DNA from: Haladaptatus halobius
GTDB lineage: Archaea > Halobacteriota > Halobacteria > Halobacteriales > Haladaptataceae
Reading direction: 5' to 3'
NCBI RefSeq assembly: GCF_020618475.1
Contig: NZ_CP085336.1
Span: 372,001-436,000 of the forward strand
Length of the DNA stretch: 64,000 nt
The position numbers and the translations under genes are program-made. Position 1 is the stretch's first letter; each line of letters begins with the position of its first letter. Positions 50,281 through 58,352 of the stretch are shown in pieces. The notes under the pieces were generated by a model, which did not search any database, had not been told where the DNA came from, and was given only the letters and a program-made list of their open reading frames with translations.

Positions 50281-51231
50281 TCACGACTGAGGTTGATAGA
50301 ATGCCTCAGAACCACGGTCATCTTGCCATGCGAAAGCGAACAATCGTCGCGCCGGAACCCGCGTGAGTTGACGGCCATCGACACTCTCCCCAGTTGCGCC
50401 GTCCCATGTCGTTGCATCGGCAATGATTTCATTCTCACTCACTCGAAACTCGAAGCCAGGGTTCTCGAACGCGTGAATCCCTTCTTCACCGGCGAACACA
50501 ACGATATCCATGTCTCCCACAGTAGCTGTCACGACACCACCTGCTGCCTCGATTCGCGAAAGCGGAAATCCGACTGCTTCTCCGTCAAGCTCCACACCGA
50601 GGACGACTGCCTTCGGATCTAAATCGTCTCGTTCCCAACTCCGACCATTGCTCGTCCCTCGATGTGCTGCAAGTCCGAACCCTTCGGTCTCAAAGTAGGC
50701 CTCGTACGGTTCCATCGAGTAGTCGATCGAATCCGGGCTGTCAGTCTCGCTCGCCGCTTCACTTTCCATGCTCGTCGGCTGGAGAACAATCCCATCAGGA
50801 TAGTTTTCGCGAAATCGAGACCAGGGCATCACTGCCGCCGGTCGGACATCAAGTGTCGTCCCGCGGAGATTACCCACGATACATTCCCCAAGGGATTGCT
50901 TCCATTCAGACTCTGTCTCACGATCATACATCACGAGATCATCATCGGCGAGTTTACCGGAAACGCCGAACGTAAGGGTACGGTCTCCGAGATCTCGTTC
51001 GTAGACCACTGCACTCCCACAGAGTGGACACCACGTTACAGCAATCGCATCGCCATCCGCAACGTCGTTGACTATTTCGTGGTAGTTGAGGATTCGCACT
51101 GGATACGCACGTGTTGGTTCTCCCTCTACGACGATTACGTCGTCATTCTCATCGCCGATATACTCATCGTCGAATCGTGGGTCGTTGATGCTTGGTATCG
51201 CGTCTCGGGGAATCACTTGTTTGACGTTCAT
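50281..51231 (-). CDS. DUF3179 domain protein (cytoplasmic copy)
   Basis: 316 residues. The DUF3179 landmarks are all visible: IPRDAIPSINDPRFDDEYIG, ARAYP-type TRAYPVRILNYHEIVND, IAVTWCPLCGSAVVYERDLG, LTFGVSGKLADDDLVMYDRE, TESEWKQSLGE. The family is common near redox and membrane genes, with an unknown function; the CPLCG may bind a metal or heme. There is no signal peptide. A second, lipoprotein copy is encoded at 54620-55723. Confidence 0.85.
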   Translation of the reverse strand: MNVKQVIPRDAIPSINDPRFDDEYIGDENDDVIVVEGEPTRAYPVRILNYHEIVNDVADGDAIAVTWCPLCGSAVVYERDLGDRTLTFGVSGKLADDDLVMYDRETESEWKQSLGECIVGNLRGTTLDVRPAAVMPWSRFRENYPDGIVLQPTSMESEAASETDSPDSIDYSMEPYEAYFETEGFGLAAHRGTSNGRSWERDDLDPKAVVLGVELDGEAVGFPLSRIEAAGGVVTATVGDMDIVVFAGEEGIHAFENPGFEFRVSENEIIADATTWDGATGESVDGRQLTRVPARRLFAFAWQDDRGSEAFYQPQS

Positions 51232-51241
51232 GGTGAATTAC

Positions 51242-52027
51242 TCATTTCGTACATACTGACGAAGTAAATTGCGTTATTTGCTTCCGCAGAGCGTTGGCGT
51301 GGGAGGAATTGAAGAGTCGTTGTCCATGAGAATCGCCTGAAAACAATTTCAACTGTTTTGGATTGGTGGCGTTCTGGTGAAGTGTTCGTGCCACAGTAAC
51401 GAACTGCTTCTCGTCACCCTTACTTACTACGAACAGCAGTCGTCCTTGGAGCTGCTCAGCATACTGTGGCCCACCAGCAGCAGAAAGGGTAATTGTTACA
51501 TCAATCGTGCCAGCGGTTGCTTTTGCGTTCGCGTCGAGGACTGCTTCACCGCCGCTACTGGCGCCAATCAAAATTACCCGCTCAACCTCCTGTTCCTGAC
51601 GTAAATAGCGAATGGCATCTAAGACGGATGCGGCACATTCCTCGGGATTTTCATCGATGGCAAGGATGAGATGGCCTTGCTTCGCTAAACGGGTTGCCTC
51701 TTTCTCCCAACTTTCTCGATCCATGTTTATTTGCGGAACCAAAATGATTCCACATTTCCCATCACCATACAACGTCCCCTTGATTGTGAATCCTTCTGTT
51801 GATCTGATTGTGATGTCCTTGGTTCCGATGGTATTCGATTGTGACGTTGGAGTCACTTTGGTTGATGTTTCCTGTAGTGATGACTTTGCCTTTGTACTCG
51901 TTGTTTTGGGCGAAGATTCTGCTTGATTTCCAAGACACCCTGCTAACCCTGCACCTCCGATGATCGAGGCAGAAGTTATTAGAAAATCACGCCGATTTTG
52001 TCGGCATGACCACCTATGCTTTACCAT
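51242..52027 (-). CDS. Tat-exported lipoprotein, dienelactone hydrolase-like
   Basis: 261 residues from the ATG at 52027. Tat motif NRRDFLITSAS near residue 11, lipobox GLAGC, then a Thr/Ser-rich linker (TTSTKAKSSLQETSTKVTP). The alpha/beta hydrolase domain has VILIGASSGGEAVLDANAKA with the nucleophile in GASSGG. Later LLFVVSKGDEKQFVTVARTL and FSGDSHGQRLFNS probably supply the acid and His. It is anchored outside the cell and may hydrolyse an ester or lactone. It ends 10 nt before the DUF3179 start, so the two are likely cotranscribed. Confidence 0.78.
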   Translation of the reverse strand: MVKHRWSCRQNRRDFLITSASIIGGAGLAGCLGNQAESSPKTTSTKAKSSLQETSTKVTPTSQSNTIGTKDITIRSTEGFTIKGTLYGDGKCGIILVPQINMDRESWEKEATRLAKQGHLILAIDENPEECAASVLDAIRYLRQEQEVERVILIGASSGGEAVLDANAKATAGTIDVTITLSAAGGPQYAEQLQGRLLFVVSKGDEKQFVTVARTLHQNATNPKQLKLFSGDSHGQRLFNSSHANALRKQITQFTSSVCTK

Positions 52028-52189
52028 ATCGACTTTTTCCAAACTAATTTCCTTGAAGGTTTAGGTACTGGTCTGTTAGGGAGTAACGTACTGGTTACCT
52101 ATGATTAGATAATGTCCAAACTCTTGCTGCCGTGACCGAAATAACCAGTGTTGAAGAGGGTGTTCATTGGTTACGACCACGTAATCTAA

Positions 52190-52564
52190 TTACACCGTGG
52201 ACGATTCAGCGTCCTCTGCCGGTGCAAGGTACTCCATTCCCCAATCACGCATCTCAAAGATCACTGGCTGAAGTGACTCGCCGTATTGAGTGAGGGAATA
52301 TTGTACTCGAACCGGTTTCTCATTGACAATCTCTCTCGAGACCAGTTGCTTGTTCTCTAAATCTTCAAGGCTGTCAGAAAGTACCTTACTTGAGATACCG
52401 TCGACGGCTTCCTTGAGTTCATTAAAGCCACTGGGGCCGTGTTTAAGCAATCGGTGGATGATTACTGGATGCCATTTCTTGCCGATTAGCGAGGTCGTCG
52501 AAGTAATCGGGCACCACTCTTTCCCTTCGCACCACACTTCGAGCTGATTCAGAGGTTCGGTCAT
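52190..52564 (-). CDS. HxlR family transcriptional regulator
   Basis: 124 residues from the ATG at 52564. HxlR signature: WCPITSTTSLIGKKWHPVII, HRLLKHGPSGFNELKEAVDG, ISSKVLSDSLEDLENKQLVS, EIVNEKPVRVQYSLTQYGES. Two Cys near the N-terminus (WCEGKEWC) are typical of redox- or electrophile-sensing HxlR proteins. It may regulate the neighbouring DUF3179 or hydrolase genes or the DsrE gene. Confidence 0.85.
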   Translation of the reverse strand: MTEPLNQLEVWCEGKEWCPITSTTSLIGKKWHPVIIHRLLKHGPSGFNELKEAVDGISSKVLSDSLEDLENKQLVSREIVNEKPVRVQYSLTQYGESLQPVIFEMRDWGMEYLAPAEDAESSTV

Positions 52565-52797
52565 TGCTAGCATGCCAATTGAGACTCAAACACCATATAG
52601 TTACCTTTTGTAATCTGGTACTGCATAGTAACTTGAAAATCTAAAGGGACTATGTGAGCGAAGGGGAAAGACACAGACCAAAACTGATACGTTTTAATGT
52701 CGTGGGCGGGACGGCAAAATCGAGGGACGAGGAAAAACCACCTAGTTACTGGATAGTCTCGTTGACTACAGAGACAGATTTACGGCGGATTGATCAT

Positions 52798-53151
52798 TTA
52801 GAAGGTGATGATTTCATAGCCTTCTGTAACCAAGCTGTGAAGGCTTGGATGACCTTCGTATTCATCAAGTAGGACAGCGTCACTCGACTTGGCCGCGTCA
52901 GTTACCTCAAATGCACCTGCGCAGTACTCACAAACGCTGGCGTACTCATCCAAGGACGAATAGAGACTATGCAGTTTGTGATCTTCGTCTTCAAGTTCTG
53001 CAACCCATTGCGTTCCAGCACCATCGAAAATCACCTCTACATCGTCCCCTTCATCGACGAATTCTTTGGCTGTCTGGAGTGCATTCGTGATGCGCCCGAG
53101 ATCAGCGTGCGATTCCGTGCCGGCGAGGATGATAATGGCTGCCTTTGCCAT
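52798..53151 (-). CDS. DsrE family sulfur-relay-like protein
   Basis: 117 residues from the ATG at 53151 (MAKAAIIILAGTESHADLGR). Alpha/beta DsrE fold: TNALQTAKEFVDEGDDVEVI, FDGAGTQWVAELEDEDHKLH, YASVCEYCAGAFEVTDAAKS, then HPSLHSLVTEGYEIITF. The CEYC region holds the Cys residues that in related proteins carry persulfide. The long N-terminal extension in the open frame (to 53295) is not family-like. Confidence 0.8.
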   Translation of the reverse strand: MAKAAIIILAGTESHADLGRITNALQTAKEFVDEGDDVEVIFDGAGTQWVAELEDEDHKLHSLYSSLDEYASVCEYCAGAFEVTDAAKSSDAVLLDEYEGHPSLHSLVTEGYEIITF

Positions 53152-53394
53152 AGCTAGCACCTTGCCAGTAAGAGCATTATCATTGCTGAATGCAGCGGTG
53201 CGCGCCGGTATCGTAGAGTGACGAACTTTCGTGAGTGGCTGATCGCCTACTCTCGACGCAGGAAGAGGAAAAGCGAATTCATCGAAGGTGAACAAACTAT
53301 TGCATTACCGTCGGAACGAGACGGTCAATTCTTTCGTTAGCGCAATGCGTGGGGGGTTCGACCGAAAACAACGGTACTGTGGTTCGTCACTACC

Positions 53395-53886
53395 TTATTC
53401 CGAGAAACCACTCACGTAGGGATAAACGATACCGAGTATTCCTCCGAATACTAAGTGGCCGACGAGACTCATCGGATCAAAGTTTGGCAGAGGTGGAACC
53501 ATCGGGAATCCAACGGCTTGCAACCAGATCGGCATGACGAATCCGGCCGCGACGATCCAGATGACGGTACCATATACAAGTCCGAGTACTGTGCTTCTTC
53601 CAACGCTACGCTCGTACCGACGAAGTCCTGTTCGAGTTACCAGCATTGCAAAGATGACTCCGAAGATTACACTGTTAATGAGATGGATAACCCAGCCAGC
53701 ACCCATGCCCTCAAGTCCCCAAAGCGCGGGGATAGCTTGCTGGATGACGGGCGTCATCATCATTGAGAGCATTAGCCCCATGACGGCCCCCCCGGCAAGC
53801 CCTCCGATTACACCGCCAATCCAAGCAGGGCGACGTTTGACTCTCTCTTCTGATTGTCGTTCACTTGTTTCGTATTCAGTGGCCAT
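53395..53886 (-). CDS. Four-helix membrane protein (DUF6789-like)
   Basis: 163 residues with an N-terminal basic loop (ERVKRRPAWIGGVIGGLAGG) and four helices: AVMGLMLSMMMTPVIQQAIP, GWVIHLINSVIFGVIFAMLV, STVLGLVYGTVIWIVAAGFV, and LVGHLVFGGILGIVYPYVSG. The His residues in HLINS and HLVFG line similar positions in two helices and could bind a metal or cofactor. The family is a haloarchaeal membrane group of unknown function. Confidence 0.7.
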   Translation of the reverse strand: MATEYETSERQSEERVKRRPAWIGGVIGGLAGGAVMGLMLSMMMTPVIQQAIPALWGLEGMGAGWVIHLINSVIFGVIFAMLVTRTGLRRYERSVGRSTVLGLVYGTVIWIVAAGFVMPIWLQAVGFPMVPPLPNFDPMSLVGHLVFGGILGIVYPYVSGFSE

Positions 53887-54198
53887 TTGAGGTCACACCT
53901 CCGGTCCTTCTACGCTGTGTTAATAGTTAACAATTAGCTAACTAGATGGTAGTGGGGTTACGGACTGGTAACTACGGAGTATCGGTCGGTGCGCAACACA
54001 TCAATCCCGGTTCCCCAGTTACCATTTGACTATCGACGTCGGATCGTACCACTTTAACCGAGTTCTTGGGATTTTAGAGATAGTCGATGATCTTGCTGGA
54101 TAGAGAGTCGTGGAGGTCTATTGTAGTGTGTAATTCGTAACTCCCTTACCGAATAGTTCGCTAAATGTTAACACACCAGACGGCATATCGCCGAATAG
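53887..54198. other. Gap without a gene
   Basis: Nothing coding seen. TTAATAGTTAACAATTAGCTAACT (53921-53944) is repeat-like (TAGTTAAC/TTAGCTAAC) and may be a control site for one of the divergent genes. Confidence 0.35.
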
Positions 54199-54543
54199 AT
54201 GTCAGAACAGTCGTCTTCAACGGCACCCGAACCAGAGCAGCATCTCGAATTCATCAAGACCGAACAGCAGTTTGACGAACTCATCGAAGCCAACAAGCGG
54301 ATTATAGTCGACTTCTATGCCGACTGGTGTGAACCATGCAAAATGATGAAACCGACAGTGAGCGACCTCGCTGCTGGATGTGATACGACAGTTGCGAAAG
54401 CCGATGTCGAAGCACTGCCGCAGATCGCGATGCGCTATGGCGTTATGTCGATTCCCACGTTCATCAGCTTCCCCGATGGGTAGATAAAAGAACGGGTCGT
54501 TGGAATGCAAGATAAAGACATTCTCCACAAACTGCTCAAATGA
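54199..54543 (+). pseudogene. Thioredoxin with a premature stop
   Basis: From ATG 54199 the frame gives 94 residues to a TAG at 54481-54483: IVDFYADWCEPCKMMKPTVS with C44 and C47, and SIPTFISFPDG with the cis-Pro at 86. Immediately after the stop the same frame continues IKERVVGMQDKDILHKLLK to TGA at 54541. The usual thioredoxin ending is FPDGQ-x-KERVVG, so a Gln codon has mutated to TAG. The protein would lack the last strand and helix and is probably unstable. Readthrough is not expected in this group. Confidence 0.72.
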
Positions 54544-54619
54544 ACAGGCTGAGACAGGCTGTGCAGGCTGTGTGCACAACCGTGGTAGTGTTAAGTATTC
54601 GCATGCCCAACTCGGTGTT

Positions 54620-55723
54620 ATGAGATCTCTTTCTCGACGACAATTTTTCAGTGCGGTGGGAGTAGGGGTAGGACTGTCGCTTGGGGGATGCCTCGGTAAA
54701 CCCCAGTCGCCAGAATCACCACCGGGGAGGGCTTCCACGATAAACGAGGGCAGTACGAGCAAGCACGGTCTCCCACTCGCAGTGAAGCAGTTATCAATTC
54801 AGTACCCGTTCAAAAAGCTCCGCAGTGAAATTGTCTCCGGCGGCCCACCAAAAGACGGCATCCCCTCCGTCGACGAACCAACCTTTGTTGGAGCAACGGA
54901 AGCCAACCAAACGCTCCGTGCCGATGATATCGTATTCGGTGTCGTTCGGGGTGCTGACGTCAAAGCGTATCCCCAAAAGATACTCGTCTGGCATGAAATT
55001 GCGAACGACACGCTCGATAGGACTCCCGTTAGCGTCACGTACTGTCCGCTGACCGGTACGGCGATGGGCTTCGAACGCGGGGAGACGACGTTTGGTGTTT
55101 CCGGTCGCCTCCTCAACGATAACCTTGTGATGTACGATCGTGCGACTGACAGTAGGTGGCCACAGATGCTCGGGACTGCCATATCTGGCGAACTCGAGGG
55201 CAAATCGCTCCGCGAATTTCGCCTGATCTGGACAACCTGGGGTTCCTGGCGCGATGCATATCCCAATACGCAAGTACTTTCCGAAGACACCGGGTATATC
55301 CGTGAGTACGATCGCGATCCGTATGGGAGCTACACTCCACTGAGCGGCTACTACGAAGGAGGGTCACCACTGTTCCCACCACTCCGAACTGACGACCGGT
55401 ATGGCTCCAAATCGGTCGTGATCGGCACCAGAGCTTCGACTGGTGCAGCCGCACTTTCCAAGGCGTCACTACGCGATCGCGGAGTCATCGAGGGAGAACT
55501 CGCTGGTACACCGCTCGTCGCAATTCACAACCCATCACTGGATACAGCCTACGTCTACTGGAATCCCGATGACGCACAATTCACACTCCGCGATGGTACA
55601 GTGACCGACTCGAGGGGACAGAGATACACCCCGGATGATCTCCCACTTGAGCGAGAGTACGCCTTCGATGCGATGTGGTTTGCGTGGGCAGGATTCTATC
55701 CGGAGACGAGGGAGTTCGAATGA
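54620..55723 (+). CDS. DUF3179 Tat lipoprotein
   Basis: 367 residues from the ATG at 54620. Tat motif RRQFFSAVGV, lipobox LGGCLG. Then the DUF3179 domain: IVSGGPPKDGIPSVDEPTFV, DIVFGVVRGADVKAYPQKIL, VWHEIANDTLDRTPVSVTYC, PLTGTAMGFERGETTFGVSG, LLNDNLVMYDRATDSRWPQM. It is the exported counterpart of the protein at 50281. Its stop overlaps the following membrane protein's start by 4 nt (ATGA), so the two are coupled and may work together at the membrane. Confidence 0.85.
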   Translation: MRSLSRRQFFSAVGVGVGLSLGGCLGKPQSPESPPGRASTINEGSTSKHGLPLAVKQLSIQYPFKKLRSEIVSGGPPKDGIPSVDEPTFVGATEANQTLRADDIVFGVVRGADVKAYPQKILVWHEIANDTLDRTPVSVTYCPLTGTAMGFERGETTFGVSGRLLNDNLVMYDRATDSRWPQMLGTAISGELEGKSLREFRLIWTTWGSWRDAYPNTQVLSEDTGYIREYDRDPYGSYTPLSGYYEGGSPLFPPLRTDDRYGSKSVVIGTRASTGAAALSKASLRDRGVIEGELAGTPLVAIHNPSLDTAYVYWNPDDAQFTLRDGTVTDSRGQRYTPDDLPLEREYAFDAMWFAWAGFYPETREFE

Positions 55724-56313
55724 CGACTGCGTTGCGTCAAGAAGCGATTAGAGAAATTATCTCTCGAACAGTATTAGCGGTTCACGCAACGTTACGCCGT
55801 CACGATGGTCAACTGGTGTTTGCTGTTGTTACGATGGGCTACCTGGCAGTATATCTCTTTGCCATCGGGCATCTCGCATCTGGGAATGGACAGACTAGCT
55901 TGCTCATCGTAGAAGATCCAATTGCGCGTGCAAACCAGCCAGTCGGAACTCTCACATGGGAACCCGTGGCTCGACTGGATTTCTGGATCATCACGCTGCT
56001 CATCTCACCACTGAATGTTTTCCTCGGCCTTGGGTTAGCACTTCTCGTCGGTCTGAATCTGTCCGTCACGTATCTCGCATGGACGCAACCGAAAGCGTGC
56101 GGACTCAAAACCACTTCATCGGGAATCGTCGCTGCGTTCCCAGCGTTGCTCTCGGGCGCAGCATGCTGTGGCCCTGTCCTACTTATCGTGCTCGGAATCC
56201 AGGCGTCCGGTGTCTTACTCACTGTCTTCTCAGCTCTCGTTCCACTCGCTGTTGTGTTGTTGGTAGGGAGTCTGCTGTTCGTCGGACGGAAAGTCGACCC
56301 AACTCTACTGTAG
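55720..56313 (+). CDS. Membrane protein with a conserved CC motif, coupled to DUF3179
   Basis: 197 residues from the ATG at 55720. Helices: FAVVTMGYLAVYLFAIGHLA, FWIITLLISPLNVFLGLGLA, LLVGLNLSVTYLAWTQP, then IVAAFPALLSGAACCGPVLL, IVLGIQASGVLLTVFSALVP and a final LAVVLLVGSLLFVGRK. The ALLSGAACCGP segment puts two adjacent Cys and a Pro at a helix start, suggesting redox or metal chemistry in the membrane. Unknown family; ATGA overlap with the DUF3179 lipoprotein gene implies a joint function. Confidence 0.72.
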   Translation: MTTALRQEAIREIISRTVLAVHATLRRHDGQLVFAVVTMGYLAVYLFAIGHLASGNGQTSLLIVEDPIARANQPVGTLTWEPVARLDFWIITLLISPLNVFLGLGLALLVGLNLSVTYLAWTQPKACGLKTTSSGIVAAFPALLSGAACCGPVLLIVLGIQASGVLLTVFSALVPLAVVLLVGSLLFVGRKVDPTLL

Positions 56314-56463
56314 TGAAATACGATTCTTCTCTATTTCTATGCCAATTTGTTCCCTCCTAAGTACCACCAAAAAGACCAGTATTCGATTTTAATTTCCAAC
56401 ATGATGTAGAAGGGAGTCTGATAGTGGCTAACGCTAATGTCCCATGTCGTGCAATGGTGACCC

Positions 56464-57348
56464 ATGGACACGACTGACCAACTCCACGAAATCGAAGCAA
56501 CTGACTGGCAGCGTGGGGTCTACGACGATATCAAACGAACTTTCCGGGCACCATTCATCAACTGGATTTTCCGAACAACAATGGCCAACTACCCCACGTT
56601 TCTCCGTTATGCATGGGGGCAGTTGAAACCCGTTTTCGATACGCGCGGATTCGCCCGATTTTCCGTCGAATATCGCGACGAAATTCTCTCCACAGTCGAA
56701 GAATCAGCCGAATTACCCACCTACCGTTGCGAGGAGCTAGATGTCGTGCCGTCAGAATACCGTGAACTTATGGGACAACTCGCAACGTTCGATATCGTCG
56801 CCCCGAGACTCGCCGTTCTATTCGAAGTGATGGATCGCGCACTCCACAACAATACCATCGGCGAGAATCCAAATACGAGTCGGCATGCGACAGCGCCATT
56901 TCCAGATTGGCTGGATGCTGACCGGGGGCTCTCGCCGACGATGGTCGGATTGGACGATATCCCCTCCGAGTTGGACGACGAGATTTCGCGGATTCAGGCG
57001 TTTCATGGGTTCGACGATGGGCTACCGAGTATCTACCGGTGTCTTGCCCAGTGGCCAGCGCTACTCAAATCGATGTGGTCTGACATCGAACCAGTACTTG
57101 AATCGGATACCTTCGAGCGGGCTTGTGGTGAGGCGAATGAACGAATCCAGGGGTACGTGGAGACCCTTCCGTACTGGCCACAGCTGACCCCCGAAGCGCT
57201 CAGCCAAGTCGGATTCGATGAACCGACCATCGAGGATGTGCAAGGGTTATTCCACGAGTTTAATCGAGGTGCCGTCGCGACCGTGATTCCTGCGCTTCCA
57301 CTGTACGCCGAAACCGTTAACTCTACTGGTATCCGACATATACCCTAA
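56464..57348 (+). CDS. DehI-type 2-haloacid dehalogenase family protein
   Basis: 294 residues, the usual length of the DehI family. The two-fold internal repeat is visible: FRAPFINWIFRTTMANYPTF, LRYAWGQLKPVFDTRGFARF in the first half, and GLPSIYRCLAQWPALLKSMW, SDIEPVLESDTFERACGEAN in the second. DehI enzymes hydrolyse D- and L-2-haloacids with a direct water attack positioned by an Asp; several Asp lie in the linking region (LDDIPSELDDEIS, FHGFDDGLP). Activity on halogenated acids is inferred from the family. It is alone on its strand. Confidence 0.82.
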   Translation: MDTTDQLHEIEATDWQRGVYDDIKRTFRAPFINWIFRTTMANYPTFLRYAWGQLKPVFDTRGFARFSVEYRDEILSTVEESAELPTYRCEELDVVPSEYRELMGQLATFDIVAPRLAVLFEVMDRALHNNTIGENPNTSRHATAPFPDWLDADRGLSPTMVGLDDIPSELDDEISRIQAFHGFDDGLPSIYRCLAQWPALLKSMWSDIEPVLESDTFERACGEANERIQGYVETLPYWPQLTPEALSQVGFDEPTIEDVQGLFHEFNRGAVATVIPALPLYAETVNSTGIRHIP

Positions 57349-57410
57349 TCTTCAAAACAGAATCGATTTTTCGCGGGGTCTACAGGCCTCTTCCAGAGCT
57401 GGACGGTTCT

Positions 57411-57860
57411 TCAAGCATGGTCAATCGATAACTCGACCGCCGTTTCGTTTTTGATGTTATCGGAAACCGGACAGCGCTCCTCAACGCGTTTCGCCCACGT
57501 CTCGACGGTGTCCTCGTCAGCGTCTGCGTCGACCTCCATCGACACACTGATGTCCTGAAGCCCAGTTCGATCATCGTCCTTTCCTGCGAACGCCGCTTGG
57601 TTGAAATCACCCTCGATGGTGATCTCGAGATCAGTGATGTCGATGTCCATCTCACTGGCGATCTGTTGACCCGTGACGTTTAGACAGCCTGCCTGTGCCA
57701 TTAGTAGATATTCGAGAGGATTCGGCCCTTCGTTCGCGCCACCCATCTCCTCTGGTTCGTCAACGGTCCGTTCGAAATCGCGCGCCTCAACGGTCGTCCG
57801 TGTCGGACTTTTGCGGTAGGCCTCGACGTCGACGGTGAGCTGGCTTTCGGACTCGCTCAT
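57411..57860 (-). CDS. OsmC family protein
   Basis: 149 residues. OsmC landmarks: DEPEEMGGANEGPNPLEYLL, MAQAGCLNVTGQQIASEMD with the first catalytic Cys, ITDLEITIEGDFNQAAFAG, and WAKRVEERCPVSDNIKNETA with the second Cys. The two Cys reduce organic hydroperoxides or handle reactive sulfur species. The order and the spacing are normal. It belongs to the oxidant and sulfur defence set of this region. Confidence 0.87.
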   Translation of the reverse strand: MSESESQLTVDVEAYRKSPTRTTVEARDFERTVDEPEEMGGANEGPNPLEYLLMAQAGCLNVTGQQIASEMDIDITDLEITIEGDFNQAAFAGKDDDRTGLQDISVSMEVDADADEDTVETWAKRVEERCPVSDNIKNETAVELSIDHA

Positions 57861-58136
57861 GGTAACAGCTAACAGTGCAAATCAAGTAAAGAGTTTGGCA
57901 GTACGCTCACACGATAGAGAATCGAACCACATATCATCAGACGGATTCATTTAATCGGCGCTCGCAGAATCCCCGACTAGCCCCGAAGAACGCGGGCCCT
58001 CACTGAGAACATCAACACGAGCAAACGATCGATGGAGGAGTGAACTATTCGATGGAATCTACGTAACCGTAGGAAAGAGACTGATTGAACTCACCGGCTG
58101 AGAAAATCGTGCCACAAACAACTTCGACTGATTCTG

Positions 58137-58241
58137 CTATATTTCCTGTCCGTGTTCCTCCTCTGCGTGCTCTCTAAGTTCTTCTTCCGAATTGAACGAT
58201 GCGCCACAGATATCGCATTCGTGTTCGTTTGCCATACCCAT
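58137..58241 (-). CDS. 34-residue C2H2 zinc finger protein
   Basis: From the ATG at 58241 (58235 is also possible) to TAG at 58137-58139. The product has CDICGASFNSEEELREHAEE with a C-x2-C and H-x4-H (the second His is in EEHGQE), which is one complete C2H2 finger and little else. Such single-finger proteins are typical of haloarchaea. Role unknown. Confidence 0.65.
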   Translation of the reverse strand: MGMANEHECDICGASFNSEEELREHAEEEHGQEI

Positions 58242-58352
58242 ACAGGCACAACAGGGTGAGAGTTAACTGCTTGGTTCGTATGCAATGTGAATGCATTACC
58301 GGGATACCTTTTTGATAATGTCTCATGTCGCGGTAGGCAGGTGGGGAGACAC

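Noticed and set aside
52654..52872. 72-codon plus-strand frame
   Set aside because: Overlaps the DsrE gene's 3' end and has no family resemblance.
54199..54543. Stop-codon readthrough or recoding (TAG in thioredoxin, TGA in redoxin)
   Set aside because: No pyrrolysine or selenocysteine element is visible and the expected residues are ordinary Gln and Trp; nonsense mutation is simpler.
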